From: Bolinopsis microptera
Lineage: Eukaryota > Ctenophora > Tentaculata > Lobata > Bolinopsidae
Assembly: GCF_026151205.1 (NCBI RefSeq)
Contig: NC_087081.1
Span: 8,057,246-8,117,245 of the forward strand
Length of the DNA: 60,000 nt
Direction of reading: 5' to 3'
A program made the translations under genes and the position numbers. The notes under the pieces are model-generated. The model had not been told where the DNA came from and ran no database searches. It saw only the letters and a list, made by a program, of their open reading frames with translations. Of this stretch, positions 9,101 through 17,327 are shown piece by piece (the stretch's first letter is position 1; every line of letters starts with the position of its first letter).

Positions 9101-11987
9101 GTCATTACCTTTTGCTTATACCAAACTTAGCGACGTTAATGTTTTTATTGTTCGGCCACAAAGTACGTTTCGACGATCTCCCTTTGAGAATGGGCACCAA
9201 TATTTTATATTTAAGTACTCCTTTATAATAATAACAGAGTATATTTGTCCCAGGTAGAAGCATGTGGACAGTACGATGATGACGAGTACAACTGCAGGGC
9301 TAATTTCTATATAGCTAAAAAATACATGTCCTCAACAAACTATGAACAGAGTTTGAATATTACGGTCTTCTACGACAAGGAAATCGAGTGCGATGAGTTC
9401 GTGAGTCACTAGTTTGCAAATAGCTTCATTACACCATATAGTCGTTATCGATACATTTATAAATATCGGATTTATTTTCATAGTGTTATTTATGGTGTTA
9501 TTGATGAGTACGTTTCCCGACTGAGTTTCTTTATTTGCTTATTTGAAATTAAAATGTTCGTAAACAACATGTCGCCCTTTTTACAGGCCCTGATATGGAT
9601 TATTTTACTAATCGTTGGAGCAATAGTTCTGTTGGGTCTCTTTATACTCCTGGCATGGAAGTGTTGGACCACATACGCCGTGAGTTACTTTATCGAACAT
9701 TATCTGACCGTACATTTTGTGAACGGACTTTATTTGAACGGACATTAAAATGAACGCTAGGGCCTCCAGCGTCCAATTAATGTCCGTTCAAGTAAAATCC
9801 GATAAGGTACTTAATTCGTGTTCATAGAAATGAATTAAAAACACGAAAGTGTGTGGTAAATATTGTTGAACAATTTGACTTTGTAAATATAATCATGTAC
9901 ATCTCGTAGCTTAATTTGGTCAGTGAAGTACCTTGATGTATACCTGTGTTCAGGACAAAAAACTCTATGCTAAGTTTGAAGAAGATATGGCAGCTGCGAA
10001 GTGGAATACCACCCAGAGGTAAGATTAACAAAAGTCACGCGATATAAAAGTCACGTGATATAACAGTAACGTGGTATAAAAGTCACGTGATATAAAAGTA
10101 ACGTGATATAAATGGCACGTGATATAACAGTAACGTGATATAAAAGTAACGTGATATAACAGTAACGTGGTATAAAAGTCGCGTGATATAAAAGTCACCT
10201 GATATAAATGGCACGTGATATAAAAGTCACATGGTATAAAAGTCACGTGATATAAAAGTCACGTGATTTAAAAGTCACGTGATATAAAAGTCACGTGATA
10301 TAAAAGTAACGTGATGTTGCTGATTTAGCTGTGATCGCTGTTGCTGATCTTACTATGTTACTATAAGTATAACACAAAACTCTTGATTATATGCTCATAT
10401 AAAAAACACGGGAAAAACATTTTCCAACAGCAATTATACCTACCAAAGTTAATTAACAAACAGTTTAACAGGTTCTTTCAGTGTTTGGCTGCAAATCAGC
10501 ATTCAGCATATTATAATCCTACGATGCTATTAATATGCTGAATATAATTTAATACTGCTGAAGTTTGTAATATTTTAAGGCTTTCTTCTCAACTGATGAG
10601 ATGTACATATTATTATTTTTAAGTGTATATTATGTTATAATATTATGTTATAATATTATGTTATAATATAATGTTACAATATTATGTTATAATATTATTT
10701 TATAATGTTATGTTATAATATTATATTTATACATACTATGTGTGTATTATTTTACAACTTTATTATATTTTTTATTATTGCTATAACCTTTTCAGTCCGA
10801 TCTATGAAAAACCCATTACAGTGCACACCAACCCTCTTTTCGTAAAGGACTGATAATTTTAGGTTAAACATTTTGAATGCACTTAATGTACGCATTATGG
10901 TTTGTGTTAATTATTGTGATAATGTACGGGATGATGATTAATCACTCTACACTCGACTGTAACTTTTTCAACCCGTTCTTTAGCTGGCCCTATCCTAACC
11001 TCCTCTAATTTGATCCCAACCCTAACCCTAACCCAATCCCTAACAAAAGCATTTGCTGAAACCCTAACCCTAACGAGAAATTATACCAACTTCCTTATAC
11101 GGTCATATCACGTGATCGAGACAATTGTTTGCCAATATCTCGCCAGGGGAGCATTTTAACCCTATGTCATGGCCTCATGGGGGTGATTCGGAATCAGCGT
11201 CCGAAAATACACCGATTCTAAATGGTTTCAACTGTCGGGGGTCCTTCTAGAAAAATCTCGAAGAACGAGTGTAGAGTGATTTAGCACGCTTGTAATGTAC
11301 GCACTATGGTTTGTGTTAATTATTGTAATTTTCCATCGTTATAAAAAATAAATTGTGTGGGTTGCATCCATTGTTTGGATTTTCAGGTTTTGGGTGTTTT
11401 ACTTAAATAGTGTTTCGATCAAGAGAAAAGAATCAGTCATATCTGTGATCATTTGATAAAGGATGGTTCAAAGAAGTGTCGTGCATTTTATTTCGTTGTG
11501 TTCACAATCAGTGGCGTAACGAAGAGTTCCACCGACCCCGCTGTGCGGGGGGCGCCAAATCGTCGTTTGAATGTGGGACAATTTTGAAAAACTTAACTAT
11601 GGTACTTGCAAAACTGCGTGTTTTGCTCTAGAAACACACTTTTTTAGAAACTTTACCGGCAACAGGCAACGTTACGCCACTGTTCACAATAATTCACAAA
11701 GCATTACTTACATTGTACTATTATTATAAATCGTGTGTAATTCAAAAATTCGAAGGATTGGGGCTTTCAACATCATTAAAAAAATTCATTGTGATTTTTA
11801 TACACGTCCGTTATAGTTTTCAGCACGTTGTAATTTAACATAAGGACAATTATGTTTTATGTAAAATGATGGATAATTAATTAAATTGTCAAAAATACTA
11901 ACAGCTCAACCTTTCAGTCCGATCTACAAAAAAGCTACAACAATTCATTCAAATCCTTTATTTCCAGTTCCGGAAACTGATTTATGA
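60..11987 (+). CDS. ITGB: integrin beta subunit gene, 5' partial, about 18 exons
   Basis: This encodes the beta chain of an integrin, the heterodimeric adhesion receptor that binds matrix ligands outside the cell and talin-type adaptors inside. Coding exons read on the plus strand: 60-153, 321-460, 597-703, 964-1132, 1426-1601, 2275-2400, 3660-3833, 4015-4150, 4394-4542, 4648-4794, 5355-5502, 5886-5970, 6140-6223, 8800-8953, 9254-9400, 9587-9679, 9954-10018, then either 10796-10853 or 11918-11987. All junctions are GT-AG and the phases match. The order is hybrid, beta-I, hybrid, four I-EGF, beta-tail, membrane helix, cytoplasmic tail. The start codon, signal peptide and PSI domain lie upstream of the window. 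Two oddities are an in-frame TAG at 4681-4683 and duplicated last exons. The family call is near certain. Whether this allele makes a full protein is not. Confidence 0.95.
321..2400 (+). CDS. ITGB: integrin beta exons: beta-I domain with MIDAS, ADMIDAS and SyMBS
   Basis: Five exons (321-460, 597-703, 964-1132, 1426-1601, 2275-2400) encode the ligand-binding beta-I domain. The first has YYLMDFSYSMKDD, which supplies the DxSxS MIDAS residues and the ADMIDAS acidic pair. The second begins GFGTFIDK and contains a cysteine of the specificity-determining loop. The third closes that loop and has NIDFPEGGFEA, the synergistic metal-site motif. The fourth has ASDAGIHIAGDGKLAG, the usual (T/S)DAGxHxAGDG block. 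The fifth has NNIIPIFAIE. All metal ligands I can see are intact, so this domain looks functional. Introns are 136-673 bp. Confidence 0.95.
2733..3500. mobile_element. putative MITE with imperfect inverted repeats in integrin intron
   Basis: A segment near 2838-2868 (agacggcactttc...acgtgatg) recurs inverted near 3360-3393. Direct repeats of about 30 bp (aatgatgtaagcaaaccaag and aataatgtaagcaaaccatg) flank the whole at 2736 and 3473. No ORF is inside. This resembles a non-autonomous DNA element or a segmental duplication in the 1.26-kb intron. The ends are uncertain. Confidence 0.45.
3660..4150 (+). CDS. ITGB: integrin beta exons: end of beta-I and second hybrid segment
   Basis: Exons 3660-3833 and 4015-4150. 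The first begins DSSNIVDLVRTAL, the conserved DSSNIVxLI helix at the end of beta-I. The second encodes VTFTLEKCNPDD...PGFDTVFVTITHQCDCDC, the hybrid strand ending in the CxCxC that starts the I-EGF stalk. Both have clean GT-AG borders (donors GTGAGT and GTGAGC). Confidence 0.92.
4394..4542 (+). CDS. ITGB: integrin beta exon: I-EGF module 1
   Basis: A cysteine-rich exon reading CSNHGSRVCGPCECRDPYFG..., the CSxxGxxxCGxCxC signature of an integrin EGF module. It joins the previous exon in phase 1 and ends in phase 0 before GTTAGT. Other reading frames are also open here but have no homology pattern. Confidence 0.92.
4648..4794 (+). CDS. ITGB: integrin beta exon: I-EGF module 2 with in-frame TAG
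   Basis: The exon reads CSQQGRCECG, then TAG, then CECRHPATPPGVE...YGEFCECSNYECP. Both sides of the stop match the I-EGF pattern CSGxGxCxCGxCxC, and both acceptor (CTCCAG) and donor (AAG|GTGAGG) are good. The stop (4681-4683) sits at the variable residue between two conserved cysteines. A single C-to-T change from CAG would explain it. Taken at face value the protein would end in the stalk, before the membrane. Explanations are a null allele, a pseudogene in early decay, or a base error. Confidence 0.88.
5086..5366 (+). repeat. 31-bp minisatellite of the intron/exon 3' splice junction, nine copies
   Basis: The segment tcaccagatctgcagtggtt recurs with a period of 31 bp. ACCAG falls at 5102, 5133, 5164, 5195, 5226, 5257, 5288, 5319 and 5350. 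Each unit has a pyrimidine tract, the CAG acceptor and the first 11 bases of the I-EGF3 exon. The last copy is the true exon start. Some copies carry CTGTAG instead of CTGCAG. Confidence 0.95.
5355..5502 (+). CDS. ITGB: integrin beta exon: I-EGF module 3
   Basis: It encodes ICSGLGNCNCGECICEQTE..., the third I-EGF module. The acceptor CAG at 5352-5354 is the last of nine tandem copies of the same junction. Only after this ninth copy does the reading frame continue into the rest of the exon. The donor is GTAGGG in phase 1. Confidence 0.92.
5886..6223 (+). CDS. ITGB: integrin beta exons: I-EGF module 4
   Basis: Exons 5886-5970 and 6140-6223 encode LPCSGPEQGDCQCNRCICKPNY and RGRYCEECIFCG. This is the fourth stalk module leading into the beta-tail. 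The second exon ends in phase 2 at a GTAAGT donor. The next exon is 2.6 kb away because a satellite array occupies the intron. Confidence 0.9.
6535..6600. other. GC-rich hairpin in integrin intron
   Basis: ctccagtcgatctgcgccgcg is followed after about 16 bases by cgcggcgcagactggag. The arms pair over about 17 bp with a three-base bulge. It stands out in AT-rich intron sequence and may be a fragment of a small transposon. Confidence 0.5.
7147..8384. repeat. 276-bp satellite, 4 full copies plus a partial
   Basis: Units start at 7147, 7423, 7699, 7975 and 8251 with tctgagagggtgagaggttc. The fifth breaks off at 8384. Copies are virtually identical (I see one C/T difference, in the fifth), so the amplification is recent. 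The array lies in the integrin intron between 6223 and 8800. It abuts a transposon end at 8385. Confidence 0.95.
8385..8432. mobile_element. half copy of the ACCTTATCGGAC MITE family
   Basis: atgtccgttcatttaatgtc...aaggtccgataaggta is the right end of the MITE family seen at 9688, 19318, 24509, 26031 and 53892. It starts exactly where the 276-bp satellite stops. Confidence 0.6.
8436..8760. repeat. 21-23-bp minisatellite in integrin intron
   Basis: About 15 imperfect copies of tacctagtttacataccgtga, varying in the number of T residues. The array ends about 40 bp before the exon acceptor at 8799. Confidence 0.85.
8800..9400 (+). CDS. ITGB: integrin beta exons: beta-tail domain
   Basis: Exons 8800-8953 and 9254-9400 encode the membrane-proximal beta-tail region. 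It holds paired cysteines (EQYCKQECDNNG, EACGQYDDDEYNC) and ends ...NITVFYDKEIECDEF just before the membrane. Phases are 2-0 and 0-0. The order and spacing relative to the membrane exon fit the family, although sequence identity is modest, as is usual for this domain. Confidence 0.88.
9587..10018 (+). CDS. ITGB: integrin beta exons: transmembrane helix and membrane-proximal tail
   Basis: Exon 9587-9679 encodes a hydrophobic helix of about 23 residues followed by WKCWTTYA. Exon 9954-10018 encodes DKKLYAKFEEDMAAAKWNTT, close to the family consensus DRREFAKFExExxxAKWDT that binds alpha-chain tails and talin. The second exon ends in phase 2 (AG), which either of two downstream last exons can complete. 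Confidence 0.93.
9688..9809. mobile_element. MITE of the ACCTTATCGGAC family
   Basis: The left half is a degraded ctttatcgaacattatctga with gaacggacttt, the centre is gaacgctagggcctccagcg, and the right half ends gtaaaatccgataaggta. The halves are inverted relative to each other. It lies 9 bases after the splice donor of the membrane exon. Confidence 0.65.
10033..10316. repeat. 17-bp CACGTG minisatellite
   Basis: About 17 copies of aaagtcacgtgatataa or close variants (aacgtg, cacctg). Most units hold a CACGTG E-box palindrome. The array begins 15 bases after the splice donor of the last shared integrin exon. Open frames across it are by-products of the period. Confidence 0.92.
10620..10735. 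repeat. AT-rich ttataatattatg microsatellite
   Basis: Tandem, slightly irregular copies of a 12-13-bp AT-only unit, upstream of alternative last exon A. No coding signal. Confidence 0.85.
10796..10853 (+). CDS. ITGB: integrin beta alternative last exon A
   Basis: After TTTTCAG the exon completes a serine codon and reads SPIYEKPITVHTNPLFVKD, then TGA. It has the two phospho-acceptor motifs of integrin tails, here SPIY and NPLF in place of NPxY. A possible polyadenylation signal AATAAA lies at 11347-11352, before exon B. Confidence 0.88.
10941..11282. mobile_element. small TIR element with telomere-like repeats inside
   Basis: The ends aatcactctacactcg and cgagtgtagagtgatt are perfect inverted repeats. 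Inside at about 11017-11075 are several ccctaa hexamers, the metazoan telomere motif. The element lies between direct repeats of about 33 bp (aatgtacgcattatggtttg... at 10884 and 11292). No ORF. Confidence 0.6.
11509..11682. mobile_element. hAT-type MITE with 8-bp target duplication
   Basis: A 174-bp element with perfect 13-bp terminal inverted repeats, cagtggcgtaacg and cgttacgccactg. The direct repeats ttcacaat at 11501-11508 and 11683-11690 are an exact 8-bp target duplication. Both features are diagnostic of the hAT superfamily. It is non-autonomous and lies between the two alternative last exons. Confidence 0.93.
11918..11987 (+). CDS. ITGB: integrin beta alternative last exon B
   Basis: After CCTTTCAG the exon joins in the same phase and reads SPIYKKATTIHSNPLF followed by PVPETDL and TGA. 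It is clearly a duplicate of exon A, with the same two motifs and four extra C-terminal residues. Alternative splicing or polyadenylation would give tails differing in the residues around the kindlin/PTB-binding motif. Confidence 0.87.
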
Positions 11988-12880
11988 AAATCTCAGCAGT
12001 GTTAACCGGACATCATGTTATGATAAAAATTAATTTGTTTGATTGATTTCTTTAATTTGTTTAATTGTTTTCGAATATACATGTAAATACAGATAAATAT
12101 AAAAATGCACAATATCATAAATGTTTTTCGTGGTACTTTTTGAATAATATAACAAGTGATTATCTGCATCGAAACGATTATTATTTTTCACAGGATTAGT
12201 TATATTCCACTCTTACAAGAACATTTCATGTTATAATTTAATTATATTATCAGACATATTTGTTATTGAACATCGGCGCGGTATAAATATACTTCTTTTG
12301 CAAAATGATGCAATGAGAGATTAATTAATTTTGCATTAAGGTTTGACATGTTGAAGTTATTTATTGTATTTGTAAATTTGTATCATATCATATTGTATTA
12401 ATATGCATTTGAACCTTGTTATATTCATATTTTAGCGGAATTCGAATTAAAAGATTTTAGTAGTAAGATTGATCTTAATTTATAGTCCAATTTGAATTCC
12501 GGCTTATTAAGAAGGAACACGTTAAACAACTCATTCTTTTGCACGTGTGAGCAATGACATTCGTTATAGAACCGGCCTCCTCAAGGTAAATGTAAGCAGT
12601 AAGGGTCACGAAGTAAGCGTAGACACCTGGGTCGGAGGAAGTGAAAGAGTGTGAAGTAGGGGTAGAAGTGGAGAGTGGAGATCATATTCATAATACATAT
12701 AATGGAGAAGTCCTTCAACAACGATTTTAAGATTAACTTCACTTCAAGACATTGAACTGCCATTAAAGCAGTTGTCCCCTCACTACCACTAGGGGTTTTG
12801 ACTGTTGCTGCCTACCCCCAGAGCCTCTATACTTCTATAGTTAGTTGCAGCGCGATAAACCCTAAAAAAGTATGGCCATT
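11988..12880. other. AT-rich 3' flank of integrin gene
   Basis: I see no gene here. It should contain the 3' UTR that follows last exon B. Short open frames have no recognisable features. Confidence 0.4.
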
Positions 12881-13340
12881 CCGATGAAAAATGTGTAAAA
12901 TTGTCAAAGTTGTGTTTGTGTGTACGAAGGAACAGCGTTTTGTGCTGTGTCTGTATGATACATTAGGAACGACTATACTAATACACCTGCGTCCTGCAAA
13001 TGTTAATAGTGACATTAAACCATAAAACCCTGGATTGTTGAGAGAAACTCAAATATGAATTTTGTTTCTCCCCTCATCAAAGCTCATGTAAATTCAAAAT
13101 CACAGATAAAAATACTTTATGCTAATGCCCCCCTTTCTGCTGGTGTCCCATCACATGTAAATTCTTATCCTGTGGATTTGAGAATGGTTGTGATACAAAA
13201 TTTTAATCAGCAGAAATATCCCAACATTAAATCGTTGCAGTGACACAAGGCTAATAGCTAAGTACTGCAATACGCACAATCATTCGATCAAAAGTTTGTG
13301 ATTTACCATCAACAAATTCTAAATATTTTTTGGCGCTTCA
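12880..13340 (-). pseudogene. dispersed copy of the region-4 gene-fragment module
   Basis: The segment around cgaaggaacagcgttttgtg, the following ctgtatgatacattaggaac and ctcatgtaaattcaaaatca match modules at 35050, 36430, 37510 and 43590. On the minus strand it encodes a short VPNVSYRHSTKRCSFV stretch like the exon near 35035-35131, after which the similarity stops. It is a relic copy outside the tandem cluster. Confidence 0.5.
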
Positions 13341-14776
13341 CGCCACAGCCTGAATTTTTTGGCGCTTCGCGACAAAGCCTGCATTTCAAACACTTTCAGG
13401 GTAAAGACAAAAGGAAATTGCGGCATGTGCGGAATCACGATTTTTCACGTTTGCCGGTTTGCCGCAACAAATCGCGATTTTTTCAGATCCTGACTTCGCG
13501 ACAAATCGCGATTTTTTCAGTTCTCCGCGACAAATTGCGCACTTTCCTTTAAATCTGAAGACCAAATTCGCATATTTTCCTTCGAATCTGCGGGCCAAGT
13601 ACTCACTTCAAAGGTTGGACTCTTTCTTTCTCTCTCTCTCTCTCTCTCTCTCTAAGATGTTATCATTCGTCTCCCATCAGTGAAAAAATCTCAAAAATCA
13701 CATTTTGCAATTTTGTTAACCTCATATTTCAAGAACAAAGGCAAAAATCAAAATTCTAAAACATAAGTTTTTTGCGCAACAATCCAAGGAACACCTGTGC
13801 CAAGTTCCAGCTCCTGGATGTGGCCAGTCTTCTGATCAACTTAGGACGTTTTAACTTTTTACAGTTTAAGTTAAAGTTTTACATGTAATTACATGTAAAC
13901 CTCAATATTTGGTGCGCGATATTTTAAAAACGCAAAGTCAGATTTCGGTCCGGTTTTTTTCTTCTAGTTTGTCTCCAGCAGTTCTGATCAAATATGTAAA
14001 AACTGGAAACTCGACTTTAACCCCCCCCCTCTCTGGCCTTAACTGTGCTTTAAACGTGCCTTAACCGTGACTTTACCGTGCGTAGCTGCATTAGCCATTA
14101 CCGAATTGCCGAAACTTACTTCAAATTAATTAATTAAATTTATAAATTAAAATACTTCAGCTCCGAGGTTTCAAGATTTTTTTTTAAAACTGCGTCCTTA
14201 TACACGTTGAAGTTAAATAACTGCAATTAGAAACATTATCTAATCGAAAAACTTTCAAAATATTTCCGTTCAACTCAGTACGAATAACCTTATCAGTTAT
14301 TGCATGGAAAATTTGCACTTTTCTGCAGTGCTATAACAGTTTGGTCTGATCAGTCGGTATTGAAAAAGTTCGACAAGTGTAATGCGCAATCGATCCACGT
14401 TAGTCAAACACGATACTAAAAAGAAAATATAATTATCCCTCGAACAAAGTCGATCATGGATTGTACCTGCTTCATTACAAGATATCTGTCTTTAAGGAAA
14501 AGTTTAACTCTGAAGTTAATATCTTGGAGAGACTTGAATAACATTACAAAAAACAAACAAGCACATCAATTGGACTGGTCGTCGATAAAGACAAAAATGT
14601 TATCTGATAACATTATCACCACATTCCAACAATAAAACATGAATGTGGAAATGGTGAGTGATTGTGAGTGATAATGAGTCAGGTTACTCTTTCGTCATAT
14701 TTATGATAAACCTATAATTAAAATGAAACTATTAAATCATTCAATACGATACGATAATATCAGCTAATCTATTGGT
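13341..14776. other. intergenic: short repeats, no gene seen
   Basis: The segment lies between two genes that converge. It contains two or three copies of cgacaaatcgcgattttttc near 13460-13530 and a TC microsatellite at about 13625-13653. The rest is AT-rich with no ORF pattern I can support. Confidence 0.5.
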
Positions 14777-17327
14777 TCATTCACCTGAGTTAACACATTT
14801 AGGACGTGAAGACTGGTGAGAGTATACAATCCCTTTCTCACATGTTATCACTTTACTGCCCGTCAGCGAGTACTCAGGATCACAGACTACTGTGATCGCA
14901 GTTCCGTATGTGATAGGAAATGTAGCGTCAGTTGAAAGGTAGTTTTCAATCATCATACCGGTGCAGCGATCTGTAGAGTAAGGTTAAAATTAAGTATCTT
15001 GAACTTATTATACACATTTATAGTATAGTTATATACATTTCTTCATTATTCTGATCTCATAGGTGGGACTACATTTTTTAATTAATGATTTTCAAACCTA
15101 TGGTGCAGGTAGGACGTTGACTGATTATGAAGGAAAAATCTCTGATACAAGTGATGCTGTTGTCTCCGGCGAGAGTGTGACCCGGCTTACAGTTCACCTC
15201 CACCACAGTTCCTACTATCACGGGGAAGGTGCTGGTTGTTGTCATGTCTGAAACAGCTGATGGTAGTTCTGGACACGCATCTGAGATGATTGGGTAACAG
15301 TTTGTTGCTACGATATTATAAATCAGGGAAAGTGAGTAACGAATTTCAGGTGAATATGGAAAAATTGATTCAATTTAACCAATTTTTATTTTTCCTGATA
15401 TCACCCGTGCCAATATGATGAAAATATCATTTTGGATATAATAAATTAATATAAGTGCTCTTAAATTGCTCTTTCTCACAATGTAACTCTCATGTCACTG
15501 CTGCAGTGTCTCAATTCTTTGATCATAATTCCTTTTTAGAAAGTACGACAAAAACCTACCTAAAATACACTGAGGAGAATCCAAGAAACCCCAATTCTTG
15601 TCCTTAATACAGGTGATGAGTCTGCTCCCTGACAGACTGTACCCCGGGATACAGTCCATTTCCACTATTGTTCCGTGGTCCACTGGAAGTGAGGTGCTGG
15701 TCTTCAAGTCAAAGATATTCGGCAATTTTGTGCACTTTTCTGAAGAAAAAAAAACACAATATTTACAAAGAGTTCTGATTGTCTTTCTTATTAAGATGAT
15801 TTTTGGAGTTCAGATTCATGTCGTTCAAACATTGTACAATTAGACATTTGGAATCAGTTTGGTAGTGCAGACATCACAATTTTTCACCTTTTGAAAAATA
15901 TATTCTTACCAATGATACAAGTTGGAAGTTGAGTCGATGAGGTATAGTCAGCGTCTTGTACACAGGTTATCGTTCTGTCTCCTGAAGTGAGGGTGAACCC
16001 CTCAACACAGTTCACGAATATCTCAGCTCCTTTCTTCACCGGGAATACAGAGTCTGTTTTTAAGTGTCCTCCTATCGGCAACTCCGTACAAGTTCCTATA
16101 GAATCTAATGCTACATCCAGTCTTCTTATACGAATTGTTTTGTTGCTTATGTTAAACAAATAATAAACATTTGCACGTATTAACTATACATACAATTAAA
16201 TTTTTGTGAACTGTTTTTGCGGAAAGGATTTTAATTTCTAACCAGTCGGTTAAAGAAACAAATTTATAAAATTGAAAGAGATTTAGATGTCACTTCAAGA
16301 TTGCACATACCGACATCATTGCATTTAGGTTTTTCCTGGAAAACAAAACGAACACCCTGGTTACAGGTGATCACTTCGTCGCCCCTTAATTCGTTGTCTT
16401 CCGAACAGCTCACTGACACAACTATCCCGTAACTCACAGGGAAAATCGTGCTCGACTTTAGATGTGAAATATCAGGAGGTACGCCGGAACAGAAATCTGG
16501 TTGTTATGACTTTATGACAATTTCTATAATAATGCAGTAGATCAACACTCAACAGTTATATTCTTATATTGTGCTATTGTAGTATTGTGTTATTTACGTT
16601 GCAAAGTAACAATTTTTTTCATCTCTAAAAACATAAAAAACGTTAATGACAGAAGTTAAAATGATAAACTCACTTTCTTCGCAAGAAGGAAGTTGACCAT
16701 CAATACTTTGATAGTTATCATCCTGGATACATGTGATGATGTCACCACCTACAAGAGAGTACCCAGCATCACAATGCACTGTTACCCGGGTATCGTAGGG
16801 AACAGGAAATTGGGTGGTTGTTCCTAGGTTCTGGATGTTCGGCAGTTTGCTGCATTCGTCTGTGTGTACAAATTGTTTACTAAGCTAGAAGTCAAGGTAC
16901 GACGATTAAAATGACTTAGGAAACAGAAGGGAAAGAAAAAACATGATTAAAACCAGCCCACTTATGTGCGAAAAATATTCTGTTTAAAAGTAACTTAATA
17001 AAGATAAACGAAACAAAGCCTTAAAGGCGCAAAAAGTAAACAGAAACAGGTTTATTAATTATAATGTGCTCGATCAAATAACAAATTACAAATTACAAAT
17101 TTGTCGGGAAAAAATTGCATATTTTATACATTGTATGTTCAAACCTAACACACAAGAAGGCTCTTCGTTGAAGGAGAAATCATCTTCCTCAATACACGTG
17201 ACAGTGCTGGCTCCAGTCAGAGTGTGTCCAGTGCTACACGTCAAGGATACTTCACTCCCAGGTGCGAGGGGGAACTGTGACTCTGTCATTATTTGTCCCC
17301 AGCTTGAGGGCAAGCTCTCACATGAAA
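14777..17327 (-). CDS. seven CCP (sushi) module exons
   Basis: Exons 17145-17327, 16674-16859, 16311-16496, 15910-16095, 15560-15739, 15098-15280 and 14777-14970 each encode one module of about 60 residues. The shared pattern is Cys...FPV..G..V.V.C..G(Y/H)(S/T)L.G...ITC......P.C, for example VTVHCDAGYSLVGGDIITC. This is the four-cysteine CCP fold, although the usual late tryptophan is mostly missing (it appears as NWG in the 15560 exon). One exon per module with symmetric phase 1 fits growth by exon duplication. Confidence 0.88.

Noticed and set aside
10025-10246. Minus-strand frame MTFIPCDFYITCHLYQVTF...
   Set aside because: It is a reading of the 17-bp CACGTG minisatellite inside an integrin intron.
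13625-13655. Polypyrimidine TC run as a possible splice tract
   Set aside because: No coding frame follows on the plus strand. It is a simple microsatellite.
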